A DNA stretch of 38,851 bases from a virus: positions 1 to 38,851 of the IMG/VR virus record IMGVR_UViG_3300046511_000319; one strand, given 5' to 3'. Both the position numbers and the translations under genes were made by a program. Each line of letters starts with the position of its first letter. The first letter of the stretch is position 1. Positions 8,538 to 15,315 of this stretch are shown here, one piece after another. Below the pieces are notes generated by a model. That model was not told where the DNA came from. It made no database searches and saw only the letters and a program-made list of their open reading frames with translations.

Positions 8538-8789
8538 TCACGCATCGCCAGGTGTGGGGATGAGCGCGTGGTTCAAGGAGCCGCAGCTCCAACACCGAAT
8601 CACGAGGTCGACGTGGTTGGTCGGGTTGAGCCCGGAGATGAGTAGCAGCGAGCACGTCCCGCACACGTAATCGGGGCCGTCGAAGTTGCCTAGGATCGCA
8701 GGGGTCGTTCCTTCCGTGGGCGTGAGCACGGCAACTTCCTTGGTATCGACCGAGCTAAGGACGCGCAGTCGGAAGGTCGCTCGCTTCAT
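8538..8789 (-). CDS. Small zinc-ribbon protein
   Basis: An 83-residue protein. The ATG at 8789 overlaps the stop of the gene before it (ATGA). Two Cys-x2-Cys pairs, 'VCGTCSLL' at about residue 41-48 and 'RCWSCGSLN' at about 64-72, are spaced as in a zinc ribbon. The N-terminal 35 residues form beta strands. It is the last gene of a leftward cassette that encodes membrane and secreted proteins. The function is unknown. Confidence 0.6.
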   Translation of the reverse strand: MKRATFRLRVLSSVDTKEVAVLTPTEGTTPAILGNFDGPDYVCGTCSLLLISGLNPTNHVDLVIRCWSCGSLNHALIPTPGDA

Positions 8790-9040
8790 TCGAGCGGCAC
8801 CAGGCGCACCGTCGTCACGCCGCCCACCGTCTCGAACACGCTGACCGCCCACTCCCCCGCGTAGGCATCCTCGAGCAGCCGGCGCAGGCCGCCGTGCGAG
8901 CTCGCGATCGAGGCGATGCCGCGGATCCGCTTCTCCATCGGGCTGAACGCCGGCAGGTCAGCGTCGACGAACACCTCGAGCTGTCGGGCACCGTCGTGAG
9001 GCCAGAGAATCGTGAAGGTGGGGCGACGCTCCGCGGTCAA
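8786..9040 (-). CDS. Hypothetical protein
   Basis: An 84-residue protein read from TTG 9040, which overlaps the stop of the secreted-protein gene (TTGA); the frame stays open further upstream, but that part would lie inside the neighbour. The sequence 'TILWPHDGARQLEVFVDA' and 'EWAVSVFETVGGVTTVRLVP' suggests a small alpha/beta domain. It overlaps the next gene by four bases. No family was recognised. Confidence 0.5.
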   Translation of the reverse strand: MTAERRPTFTILWPHDGARQLEVFVDADLPAFSPMEKRIRGIASIASSHGGLRRLLEDAYAGEWAVSVFETVGGVTTVRLVPLE

Positions 9041-10119
9041 GGCAGCCGCGTCAGCGTCACCGTCCAGCTGCAGGAGGTCGTCGCGCCGATGTAGAACTCC
9101 GACCCTTCCGGCACGTTGTTGAGGTAGTTGGTGCCGCGCTGTGTCCCATGCACTGAGGTCGACGCGACCGTGCCGTAGAAAGCCGCATCGTCGTTTTCGA
9201 CGTTGAGACCCGCGTAGCACCCCGCGCTCGTGTCGCTGTCGTCCGTTGCAGTCCAATCGGCTTCGTAGTCGCCTCCGACCAGGGCGAACTTCAACGACTC
9301 TCCGCTGCCGTATCCGCTCCGCGTCACGATGTCTGTGGCCAGTCCGCTCGGGACCGGGGTGGGCGCGGGAGTGATCGGAGCAACAGTCGGCAGCGCAAGG
9401 GTTGGGGTCGGCGTCGGCTCAGGGGACACAAGCGGCACCGGAACATTTGCCTGCCGGGCGATCAGCACGCTTGCTTTGCCGCCTGGAGTCTGCCCCATGC
9501 GGAAATAGAAGCCTCCGCTGGTCGTTGCCTTGTTGACCGTCAGAAAGTCATCCGGCGCCAGGTGATACGGATCCAAAGCGGACAACACTGCGTTGCGCGC
9601 CTCGTTGGGCAATCCCGTGGCGGCGCTCACGAGCGTATCCATCATCAGGACTTCGCCGAGAGCCTCTAGTCCGCCAGAGATGGAACCCAGACCAGGGGTC
9701 GGCGCGTAAAGCGATGCCATGGACACGAGCTTTCCATCTGGGGCGACAACCCCAAGCAATCCGTACGGCCGGTTGTCCCGACCGGTCCAGTAGTGCTCGG
9801 CAGTTTTGTAGCCACCCGAGGATGGGGTCAGCTTCCACTTACCACGCAGCTTCGTTGAGCCCGGCTCAGCATTCCATGCCAGGGTGAACTGATTGAGAGT
9901 CATGCCCAGGGTTCCAGACAGCGTCAAGTCGTCGGTGGTATCCGTGAGAGGCGTGAAGGCAACGGGCGCGGCCGAGGCTGTCGGGCTCGGCGATGGGGAA
10001 GAGGAAGGAGAGGGCGCGCCCTCTGGCGACGGTGAGGCACTCGGGCTCTGGGCGACGACGTTCGGGGTGGCGAATGCAAAAACCAACAGAACGGCGACGA
10101 GCCCCATGAACCGACGCAT
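9037..10119 (-). CDS. Secreted protein with Pro/Ser/Thr-rich linkers
   Basis: A 360-residue protein. ATG 10119 was chosen because GGGGAGAGG lies just upstream. Residues 1-23, two Arg then 'GLVAVLLVFAFA', form a signal peptide with likely cleavage after Val-Val-Ala. A low-complexity Ser-Pro linker follows (about 24-50), then a globular alpha/beta domain (about 52-230), a second Thr-Pro linker (about 233-265), and a beta-rich C-terminal domain with two Cys residues, possibly a disulphide. No catalytic motif is recognised. A secreted protein on the strand opposite the lytic genes is typical of a prophage-expressed accessory gene that changes the host surface. That role is inferred. Confidence 0.75.
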   Translation of the reverse strand: MRRFMGLVAVLLVFAFATPNVVAQSPSASPSPEGAPSPSSSPSPSPTASAAPVAFTPLTDTTDDLTLSGTLGMTLNQFTLAWNAEPGSTKLRGKWKLTPSSGGYKTAEHYWTGRDNRPYGLLGVVAPDGKLVSMASLYAPTPGLGSISGGLEALGEVLMMDTLVSAATGLPNEARNAVLSALDPYHLAPDDFLTVNKATTSGGFYFRMGQTPGGKASVLIARQANVPVPLVSPEPTPTPTLALPTVAPITPAPTPVPSGLATDIVTRSGYGSGESLKFALVGGDYEADWTATDDSDTSAGCYAGLNVENDDAAFYGTVASTSVHGTQRGTNYLNNVPEGSEFYIGATTSCSWTVTLTRLP

Positions 10120-10151
10120 CCCTCTCCCCTTCCCTTGCCTCGTTATCCAGC

Positions 10152-10182
10152 CCACTCGCCTTCGGGCGGGAGGGTCTTTTTC
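10152..10182 (+). terminator. Plus-strand terminator opposing the leftward cassette
   Basis: CCACTCGCC (10152-10160), a TTCG tetraloop and GGCGGGAGG (10165-10173) form a stem with one mismatch, followed by TCTTTTT. The U-run is on the plus strand although the genes here run leftward, so it would stop antisense read-through. It sits in the 64-bp gap between two cassette genes. Confidence 0.65.
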
Positions 10183-10183
10183 G

Positions 10184-10423
10184 TTACAGCCAACCCATGC
10201 TTTTGGCGATCGTCACCACGACCACCAGGACGATCAGCACGACGGCGAGGATGGCGAACGCAGTCCGGTACTGCGCCCAATCCTCCCCGCGCTCGTAGGT
10301 GACGATGAAGCCCTCGGGCGTCCATTCGGTGCGGCGGACGCGCCAGTCACGAATCTCCATGCTCCGGCGATCGACGTCGGCAATGCTGGTGTTGGGGTAG
10401 GCGCGGCGCTCGGTCTCGCTCAT
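10184..10423 (-). CDS. Small membrane protein, C-terminal anchor
   Basis: A 79-residue protein with a charged N-terminal domain ('RDWRVRRTEWTPEGFIVTYE') and one hydrophobic helix at about 55-76 ('FAILAVVLIVLVVVVTIA') close to the C-terminus. ATG 10423 is preferred over ATG 10432 because GAGGG lies about 10 bases before it and only 1 base before the other. It is likely a tail-anchored inner-membrane protein exposed to the cytoplasm. It belongs to the leftward accessory cassette and its function is unknown. Confidence 0.6.
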   Translation of the reverse strand: MSETERRAYPNTSIADVDRRSMEIRDWRVRRTEWTPEGFIVTYERGEDWAQYRTAFAILAVVLIVLVVVVTIAKSMGWL

Positions 10424-10457
10424 CTGGCGCATTCCCTCGTGACAGACAGCTCGGCGA

Positions 10458-10991
10458 TCAAGGCAAGGCTGGGCCGCTGGTTCTCGCGGAAAGCTCCGGA
10501 AGCAGCACCCCGGCCAGTCCTGCCACGCCGCCGGCGAACATCAGGAAGATCCCGATACCGACGCTCGTCGTCGCCCCGCCGGTCAGGCGGCTCTGACCGC
10601 CCGTCGCGTTGGCGATCTCGATGATCGATCCGATCACCGCCAGCGCCGCGACAATCAGCACGGGGAGGCGCACCTCCTGGCCCGCGATCAGGAGCAGGCC
10701 GAGCACCGCCAGCGCCACGCCGCCGAGAAGTACCACGTAAGCGTGAGCGTGGAAGACCCCGGTCATATCGGATACCTGCATCCCTGTGACCGTCAAGGTG
10801 ATTCCGCCCGATGTGAGCGATACCCAGGGCAGGAACGGTGCGACCGCGATCGCGGCTCCGCCAGCGGCCGTGAGCCAACCCCAACGCCGATCTTGAACGG
10901 CCCTGGTCGCGGCGATCGGCACGTGAGGCTGCTCTGGCTGCAGCTGGGGCGGTTCTGGTGGTTCACTCCAGACCCGTGGCGTATTACTCAA
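10458..10991 (-). CDS. Four-helix membrane protein
   Basis: A 177-residue protein starting at TTG 10991 with GGGGAG six bases upstream. A Pro/Gln-rich cytoplasmic N-terminus (1-35) leads into four membrane helices: about 38-58, 84-104, 109-128 and 142-164. The loop 'LPWVSLTSGGITLTVTG' after helix 1 is seen in small membrane proteins of high-GC bacteria of unknown function. It is the first gene of the leftward cassette. It may alter the host envelope or exclude other phages; nothing in the sequence decides this. Confidence 0.65.
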   Translation of the reverse strand: MSNTPRVWSEPPEPPQLQPEQPHVPIAATRAVQDRRWGWLTAAGGAAIAVAPFLPWVSLTSGGITLTVTGMQVSDMTGVFHAHAYVVLLGGVALAVLGLLLIAGQEVRLPVLIVAALAVIGSIIEIANATGGQSRLTGGATTSVGIGIFLMFAGGVAGLAGVLLPELSARTSGPALP

Positions 10992-11057
10992 AGCGACTCC
11001 CCTTCCCCGACGTTCTCCACATCCCTCGCCAACCTACCTGTCACAGGCGCGGCGGGC

Positions 11058-11066
11058 TTGTCCACA
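11058..11066 (+). promoter_or_regulatory. DnaA-box-like 9-mer
   Basis: TTGTCCACA equals the preferred DnaA box of high-GC actinobacteria. It stands alone in the control region between the accessory cassette and the repressor, so it may be chance. Confidence 0.25.
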
Positions 11067-11116
11067 GCAAATCTCTACGGCTCGTCAACTGGGCGAAAAC
11101 TTCGTCTCGCGGGCCC

Positions 11117-11146
11117 TTGCGCATAGAACGTTTGTTCTAGTACTTT
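11117..11146 (+). promoter_or_regulatory. SOS (LexA) box overlapping a rightward promoter
   Basis: TAGAAC-GTTT-GTTCTA at 11124-11139 is a perfect inverted repeat with the GAAC-N4-GTTC core of Gram-positive-type LexA sites. A possible promoter surrounds it: TTGCGC at 11117-11122, an 18-base spacer, and TACTTT at 11141-11146. LexA bound here would cover the spacer. Downstream on this strand is the small gene at 11200. The leftward cassette begins 130 bp away on the other side and could also be affected. The LexA match is strong; the promoter match is moderate. Confidence 0.65.
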
Positions 11147-11199
11147 CGACTGCCAGGTCGGAGATGCGCTCCGTCGGCGCCCACGGGAGAACGCCCGCA

Positions 11200-11406
11200 A
11201 TGGCCACACCTGTCACGGATCCGCGAGTGACTGAGGTCCTCGATCGCCTCGAGGCCGATTCGGCCCGAGCAATGGAGAGAGCGCTCCGCAGCCTCATGCG
11301 GCTCCCCGCTTCCGTGCGACGCGAGATAGACCCCTTCGCGCTCCTGCTTCAGCCGATGCCCGTAGCCGCTCGGCGATCGGACTCACCGGCGACTCAGGCG
11401 GGCTGA
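11200..11406 (+). CDS. Small protein, possible SOS-induced antirepressor
   Basis: A 68-residue protein; ATG 11200 follows GGGAGA by 9 bases, while an earlier in-frame ATG at 11164 has no room for a ribosome site. The N-terminal two thirds look like a real helical protein ('VTEVLDRLEADSARAMERAL'). The last 38 codons overlap the 3' end of the repressor gene on the other strand. It lies just after an SOS box and promoter. In coliphage 186, a LexA-controlled gene (tum) makes an antirepressor for a repressor that cannot cleave itself, and the arrangement here is similar. No homology to Tum is claimed; function is inferred from context only. Confidence 0.45.
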   Translation: MATPVTDPRVTEVLDRLEADSARAMERALRSLMRLPASVRREIDPFALLLQPMPVAARRSDSPATQAG

Positions 11407-11719
11407 TCAAGAGGTCGGCTGGCGCGTCAAGGATCTCCGCGAGCATCACCAGATCGAACGCTGAGGGAGTCGCCTTCCCAGTCTCCCATCGGGAGAGCGC
11501 TGCCTCGCTTCGGTTGACTCGCTCAGCCAGCGTCGCCTGGGTGATCCCACGAAGCGTTCTCAGCTGAACGATCGCGTCTCCGAGACGCTTCCGGTAGGTC
11601 GCCTCAGCGGTTGATGTGGACACGGGAACGAGTGTCAGACCGCGATGGCGTAGCGACCATGCCGCGAGTGATGCCAAGCTCTCGCTATCGCTTCTGACTT
11701 TCTGTCTTGACACCATCAC
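11294..11719 (-). CDS. HTH (XRE-type) repressor, probable lysogeny repressor
   Basis: A 141-residue protein. Residues about 47-105 form an XRE/Cro-CI-type HTH domain: 'LRTLRGITQATLAERVNRSE' followed by 'ALSRWETGKATPSAFDLVML'. The N-terminal 45 residues and the short C-terminus are unassigned. There is no S24 self-cleavage domain and the protein is too short for one. The GTG at 11719 lies 7 bases after a TACGCT -10 box, so the mRNA may be leaderless; ATG 11716 is an alternative start. It is divergent from a small HTH gene across overlapping promoters, the usual layout of a phage genetic switch. Confidence 0.8.
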   Translation of the reverse strand: MMVSRQKVRSDSESLASLAAWSLRHRGLTLVPVSTSTAEATYRKRLGDAIVQLRTLRGITQATLAERVNRSEAALSRWETGKATPSAFDLVMLAEILDAPADLLISPPESPVSPIAERLRASAEAGARRGLSRVARKRGAA

Positions 11720-11753
11720 AGCGTTAGCGTAACTTGCGGGCCGTGAACGTCAA
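11707..11753. promoter_or_regulatory. Overlapping divergent promoters of the genetic switch
   Basis: Rightward: TTGACA (11707-11712), 17 bp, TAACTT (11730-11735), then 7 bases to the GTG at 11743. Leftward: TTGACG (read on the minus strand at 11753-11748), 16 bp, TACGCT (11731-11726), then about 6 bases to the GTG at 11719. The two -10 boxes overlap, so the polymerases would exclude each other. GTTA-GCG-TAAC (11723-11733) is a small inverted repeat across both -10 boxes and may be part of an operator. Confidence 0.7.
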
Positions 11754-11955
11754 GAGCAGAGCCGAGCAGATCGTCGAAGCAAAGATCGGGGAGACGATCG
11801 AAGCGGCCATTCGCCGGATGTACCTGGAAGATGGGCTGACGCAGGCAGAGGTCGCCGTTCGACTCGGAGTCAGTCGCCAGTCAGTCGTCAACTGGATGGG
11901 CAAGTACGGCATCGAGAGCCGCCACACGCCGACGCCTTCCGAGGCCGTCGCGTGA
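11743..11955 (+). CDS. Small HTH protein (Cro-like position), first early gene
   Basis: A 70-residue protein with an HTH at about 31-55, 'LTQAEVAVRLGVSRQSVVNW'. GTG 11743 was chosen because it sits where transcription should begin, 7 bases after TAACTT, with no room for a ribosome site. A TTG in frame at 11734 lies inside the -10 box and is unlikely. It is the first gene of the rightward early operon and is divergent from the repressor, so by position it is the Cro-like or early regulator. Confidence 0.75.
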   Translation: MNVKSRAEQIVEAKIGETIEAAIRRMYLEDGLTQAEVAVRLGVSRQSVVNWMGKYGIESRHTPTPSEAVA

Positions 11956-12125
11956 CCCGCACCCGCCGCGTCCATCGCCTCCAGGTCGAGCCGCACCCTG
12001 AGCCGACTCAGCTCGTACTCGGCCTTCCGGTCGGCTTCGTCCTGCTCGGCACACGCTCCCGCGCCAAGGGGAAATACGTTCCGGGTGGCTCGTTCACCGA
12101 GCAACGGAAGCGGGTGGCAGCGTGA
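11952..12125 (+). CDS. Small hypothetical early protein
   Basis: A 57-residue protein starting at GTG in a GTGA overlap with the HTH gene, and ending in a GTGA overlap with the next gene. It is basic, with 'QLVLGLPVGFVLLGTRSRAK' in the middle. The family is not recognised; tight coupling on both sides supports it being translated. Confidence 0.55.
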   Translation: MTRTRRVHRLQVEPHPEPTQLVLGLPVGFVLLGTRSRAKGKYVPGGSFTEQRKRVAA

Positions 12126-12334
12126 GCACCATGCTGCCGTCAGTCGCCAGCATCTCCCGCGAGCGGCGAATCCGCGCAATCAGGCGGGTGCTCGAGGAGC
12201 ACGGGCCGCTCTTCTCCGCCGACCAGATGCGCATCGTGGGCTGCAACTGTGGCTTCACGGTCCCGCGCGCGGTCATGTTCGGCACGGCTGCGCACCGCGA
12301 CCATCTCGCAGCGCGACTGGTGGACGTGGCGTGA
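12122..12334 (+). CDS. Small hypothetical early protein
   Basis: A 70-residue protein starting at GTG 12122 (GTGA overlap). The N-terminal half is helical and basic ('RERRIRAIRRVLEEHGPLFS'), followed by a Cys-Asn-Cys motif and 'AAHRDHLAARLVDVA'. It resembles small phage proteins that often occur in actinophage early operons, of unknown function. Confidence 0.55.
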   Translation: MSTMLPSVASISRERRIRAIRRVLEEHGPLFSADQMRIVGCNCGFTVPRAVMFGTAAHRDHLAARLVDVA

Positions 12335-12480
12335 TCCTGATCATCCTCGCCGGCTGCGCGTTCCTCCTGATGGTCCTCGCGACCGCCTTGCTGGAGGCAT
12401 GGGCCCGCCATCGGAAGTGGCCTGGCTACGACGACCGGGACGTGCGGTGGGAGCGGCGATGGCCTGGGAGGCCGTGGTGA
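12331..12480 (+). CDS. Small single-pass membrane protein
   Basis: A 49-residue protein from GTG 12331, GTGA-coupled to the gene before. One membrane helix (about 2-24, 'LIILAGCAFLLMVLATALLE') is followed by a basic, Trp-rich cytoplasmic tail. The function is unknown. Confidence 0.5.
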   Translation: MILIILAGCAFLLMVLATALLEAWARHRKWPGYDDRDVRWERRWPGRPW

Positions 12481-12641
12481 GCGTGACCTGGCGTGACGAG
12501 CGGAGGCGCTCCATCGACCTCTACGGCGTCGTGCGCGGTGCGATCGCTCTCCTGATCCTCGGCGTCGTCCTGCTGGTCATCGCTGTACCGACGTACATCG
12601 CGATGCAGGTCGCCTTGACATTCGTTGGGGTGAATCCGTGA
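12477..12641 (+). CDS. Small single-pass membrane protein
   Basis: A 54-residue protein from GTG 12477, overlapping the previous stop. A charged N-terminus (1-18) is followed by one hydrophobic helix (about 20-45, 'GAIALLILGVVLLVIAVPTY'). It is the second of three consecutive small membrane ORFs in the early operon. The function is unknown. Confidence 0.5.
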   Translation: MSVTWRDERRRSIDLYGVVRGAIALLILGVVLLVIAVPTYIAMQVALTFVGVNP

Positions 12642-12838
12642 GCGCACTCCGCATTGCCGACCATGCGATCACCGACGAGGAACGGGCCGACCTCCTGACG
12701 CTGCTGGACGAACCTGCAGATCGGCACCACTCGAACACCTGCGACTGCCACTGCGATTGCTATGCGACCTCGATTGGTGGCGGCATCTGCCGTCAGTGCA
12801 AGGCCGGCGATCACGTATGGCCCGAGGCGACGTCGTGA
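12638..12838 (+). CDS. Small Cys/His-rich protein, probable zinc binding
   Basis: A 66-residue protein from GTG 12638 (GTGA overlap). After an acidic helix it has 'TCDCHCDCYATS' and 'GICRQCKAGDHVW', that is six Cys and nearby His that could bind one or two zinc ions. The function is unknown. Confidence 0.5.
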   Translation: MSALRIADHAITDEERADLLTLLDEPADRHHSNTCDCHCDCYATSIGGGICRQCKAGDHVWPEATS

Positions 12839-12993
12839 AGCTGCGTCTCGCCCTCGTCGCTATGGCAGCCGCTGGATGGCTGGTGGCTGGCGTGCTGTTC
12901 TGGGTCCTGCCGACAGAAGACGAGTGGGATGCCGAATACGAGCGCGGCTACGACGCCGGTGAGGACTCCCATGCGATGAGGGCGGGCGCATGA
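12835..12993 (+). CDS. Small membrane or exported protein
   Basis: A 52-residue protein from GTG 12835 (GTGA overlap). Residues 3-27 ('LRLALVAMAAAGWLVAGVLF') are a membrane anchor or uncleaved signal, followed by an acidic tail with 'YERGYDAGEDSH', a tail type seen in other small phage membrane proteins. The function is unknown. Confidence 0.5.
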   Translation: MKLRLALVAMAAAGWLVAGVLFWVLPTEDEWDAEYERGYDAGEDSHAMRAGA

Positions 12994-13262
12994 CGCCCTT
13001 CCGTCCGCCGCTCGCCGCTGAGCTGATCCACGAACGGGACGGTGCGTGCGCAGTGATCGCGTACGACGAGCGCACGGAGCGGTTCCTGGCCGTCGACCGT
13101 GCTGGTCAGCTGCACGCCCCGACGATCGACGAGCTGCGCATCGTGGACGACTCAGTCCAGGCAGCCGCCATCGCCGCGTCTGAGGTCATCAAGCGGCGCT
13201 CGACTGCTATCACCAGAGGTGAGGCCGTCGAGTTCGGCGCGCCTGCGGAGACCGCGGCGTGA
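12990..13262 (+). CDS. Hypothetical early protein
   Basis: A 90-residue protein with ATG 12990 overlapping the previous stop. It begins with strands ('ACAVIAYDERTERFLAVDRA') and ends in a helix with Lys-Arg-Arg. It immediately precedes the exonuclease gene with a GTGA overlap. No family was recognised. Confidence 0.5.
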   Translation: MTPFRPPLAAELIHERDGACAVIAYDERTERFLAVDRAGQLHAPTIDELRIVDDSVQAAAIAASEVIKRRSTAITRGEAVEFGAPAETAA

Positions 13263-14353
13263 GCGCGATGGCGATCGCCCCCGCCTGGTACGCCGAGCGG
13301 AAGACGTACCTCGGCGGCTCGGATGCGCCGGTCCTGACTGGCGACGACCCGTGGCGCAGCGAGTTCGACCTCTGGCTCGAGAAGACGGGCCGCTCGGAAG
13401 GGTTCCAGGGCAACGCCGTCACGCGCTGGGGGCAGCGAGTCGAGCAGGTCGCCGCCGACATCTACGAGGAAGAGACCGGCCGGCGGCTGCATCGCTTCGG
13501 TCGGGTCGAGAACGGGGTCTTCGTCCCTCGGGTCGTCCGCCACAAGCGTTGGCCGTTCATCGCCTGCAACCCGGACCGCGAGGTCATCGGCGGGGCCAAG
13601 CGCGGCGATCGCCGCCTGGTCCAGATCAAGAGCGCGTGGCGCATGTGGCCGCGCGATCCGGACACCGGCAGGGTGGTCGTGCCCGACCGGGTGATGGTCC
13701 AGGAGCAGCAGGAGATGGGCGTCGTGGGGGCCGACGTTGCCGACGTCGCGCTGCTGGTTGGCTTCGGCGAGTTCGAGATCGTCGAGATCCCACGCAACGA
13801 CGTGATGATCGAGCAGCTGTTCCGCATCGAGCGCGGCTGGTGGCAGCGCCACATCGTCGACGGCATCGAGCCGGAGAGGACTGGACGTCACCTGCGCGAC
13901 CTGCGCGGCGAGGCCGTGATGAACGCGGCGTCAGAGCTCCAGCTCGAGGCAGCCCGGGCGTACACCGACCTGGGCGGTGAGATCAAGGCGCTCGAGGCGA
14001 AACGCCGCAACGCCCAGGAGTGGCTGAAGCGGTCGCTCGCCGGCGCCAAGAAGCTCGTCGACGTCCCGGCCGGCCTGTCTATCACATGGACGCCGTGGGA
14101 GAAGACGGTCGACGAGACCGACTGGAAGCTTGTCGCCGAGGCGTACGCCCATCTCATCGAGGACGAGCACGGGCAGAACCCGAGGTCCGAGGCGGACGCC
14201 CTCGTCGACCTTGGGCTGCCGCTCGACATGGACCTCGTCGAGGCGCTCGGCGCCATCCGCTCGCTCTACACCCGCCCCGTCATGAAGTCAGGCGAGGCGT
14301 GGTCCGTTCGTTGGAAGGACGCCGATGCGGCGTCAGAGGAGGAGGCAGCCTGA
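13259..14353 (+). CDS. YqaJ-type viral recombinase exonuclease
   Basis: A 364-residue protein. It shows the YqaJ/lambda-exonuclease pattern: 'YLGGSDAPVLTGDDPWRSEF' near residue 16, 'LWLEKTG', 'WGQRVEQVAADIYEEETG', then the nuclease core 'CNPDRE...VQIKSAW' at about 102-124 and 'VQEQQEMGVVGADVADVALL'. The usual Glu-x-Lys is Gln-Ile-Lys here, which may affect metal binding. The C-terminal 130 residues form a helical extension. The enzyme would chew double-stranded DNA ends to leave single strands for the annealing protein encoded next. Start is GTG 13259 (overlap) or ATG 13268. Confidence 0.8.
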   Translation: MSAMAIAPAWYAERKTYLGGSDAPVLTGDDPWRSEFDLWLEKTGRSEGFQGNAVTRWGQRVEQVAADIYEEETGRRLHRFGRVENGVFVPRVVRHKRWPFIACNPDREVIGGAKRGDRRLVQIKSAWRMWPRDPDTGRVVVPDRVMVQEQQEMGVVGADVADVALLVGFGEFEIVEIPRNDVMIEQLFRIERGWWQRHIVDGIEPERTGRHLRDLRGEAVMNAASELQLEAARAYTDLGGEIKALEAKRRNAQEWLKRSLAGAKKLVDVPAGLSITWTPWEKTVDETDWKLVAEAYAHLIEDEHGQNPRSEADALVDLGLPLDMDLVEALGAIRSLYTRPVMKSGEAWSVRWKDADAASEEEAA

Positions 14354-15315
14354 TGGCAATCGCTAACGCGCCCGAGCGGGCGACGGCGTCGACCGCGCTG
14401 ATCATCAACGACCCGCAGGACACCGCGGCGTCGAAGCTCGAGAAGGTCCTGATCACCGGCGACCTGGCCGCGCTGACGCCGGACCAGCGGGTGTTTTACT
14501 ACCGCGAGGTCTGCGCGTCGCTCGACCTCAACCCACTGACCAAGCCGTTCGACTACCTCTCGCTGAACAGCAAGCTCGTGCTGTATGCGAATCGCTCCTG
14601 CACGGACCAGCTGCGCGCAAGCCGGCGGATCGAGGTCACGAAGCTCGAGCGCGAGCGAGCCGATGACCTGGCGATCGTCACCGCCTACGGGCGCGACCGG
14701 ACCGGCCGCCAGGACAGCGCGATCGGGGTGGTCAACGTCAAGAACCTCCAGGGCGAGGCTCTGGCCAACGCGCTGATGAAGGCTGAAACGAAAGCCAAGC
14801 GCCGCCTGACGCTGTCGCTGTCGGGCCTCGGCCTGCTCGACGAGGTCGAGGTTGACGCGGTCCCCGGTGCGTGGCGCGTCTCGGTGGATCCGACCACGGG
14901 CGAGATCACCGACGGCCTCGCGCCCGAGCGTGCACCCAAGAGCCTCGAGGACCGGCTGGCGGCCAAGGCGGCCGCGCTGGACCCCGAGGCGCAGACCACA
15001 TCCCAGCCCGTCGACGCAGGGCACGTTGCGCCTGACGGGTCCGAGGCGGCCGGATCCCCGGCACCCGAGGCGTCCGCCGAGTCGGAAGAGTCAACGGGGC
15101 TCCATTCCGGCTCGGCAGACGTGGTCGAAGGCGAGTTCACCGAGCAGGTCACTGAGGGGCTGGGCGCCGGCGAGCTCCGTACCTGGCTGCGCGAGCACCG
15201 CATCGATTTCGCGTCGGCGGCCACCGCAGCGCGGGAACGCTGGGGCGACCAGGTGACGCTCGACAACCTCACTGACGGTCAGCGCGGTCAGCTGCGCGAC
15301 CAGCTCGCGAAGTAG
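14353..15315 (+). CDS. Probable single-strand annealing/recombination protein
   Basis: A 320-residue protein with ATG overlapping the previous TGA. Residues about 35-180 match a common phage family with 'CASLDLNPLTKPFDYLSLNS', then 'LYANRSCTDQLRASRRIEV', and 'ALANALMKAETKAKRRLTLS' with 'GLGLLDE'. These genes lie next to YqaJ-type exonucleases, and the pair would act like lambda Exo-Beta or RecE-RecT. The C-terminal third is acidic and low in complexity (about 200-260), then a small helical domain, a layout also used by single-strand DNA-binding partners. The family assignment is from pattern memory; the recombination role comes from context. Confidence 0.65.
   Translation: MAIANAPERATASTALIINDPQDTAASKLEKVLITGDLAALTPDQRVFYYREVCASLDLNPLTKPFDYLSLNSKLVLYANRSCTDQLRASRRIEVTKLERERADDLAIVTAYGRDRTGRQDSAIGVVNVKNLQGEALANALMKAETKAKRRLTLSLSGLGLLDEVEVDAVPGAWRVSVDPTTGEITDGLAPERAPKSLEDRLAAKAAALDPEAQTTSQPVDAGHVAPDGSEAAGSPAPEASAESEESTGLHSGSADVVEGEFTEQVTEGLGAGELRTWLREHRIDFASAATAARERWGDQVTLDNLTDGQRGQLRDQLAK

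Noticed and set aside
8277-8645. 122-codon plus-strand frame in the non-coding gap
   Set aside because: It crosses the bidirectional terminator hairpin and runs opposite the zinc-ribbon gene; no ribosome site and no protein-like pattern.
11085-11297. 70-codon minus-strand frame downstream of the repressor (ATGA overlap)
   Set aside because: Composition looks like the shadow of the plus-strand small gene at 11200, and it runs across the SOS box and promoter. Kept only as a weak alternative.
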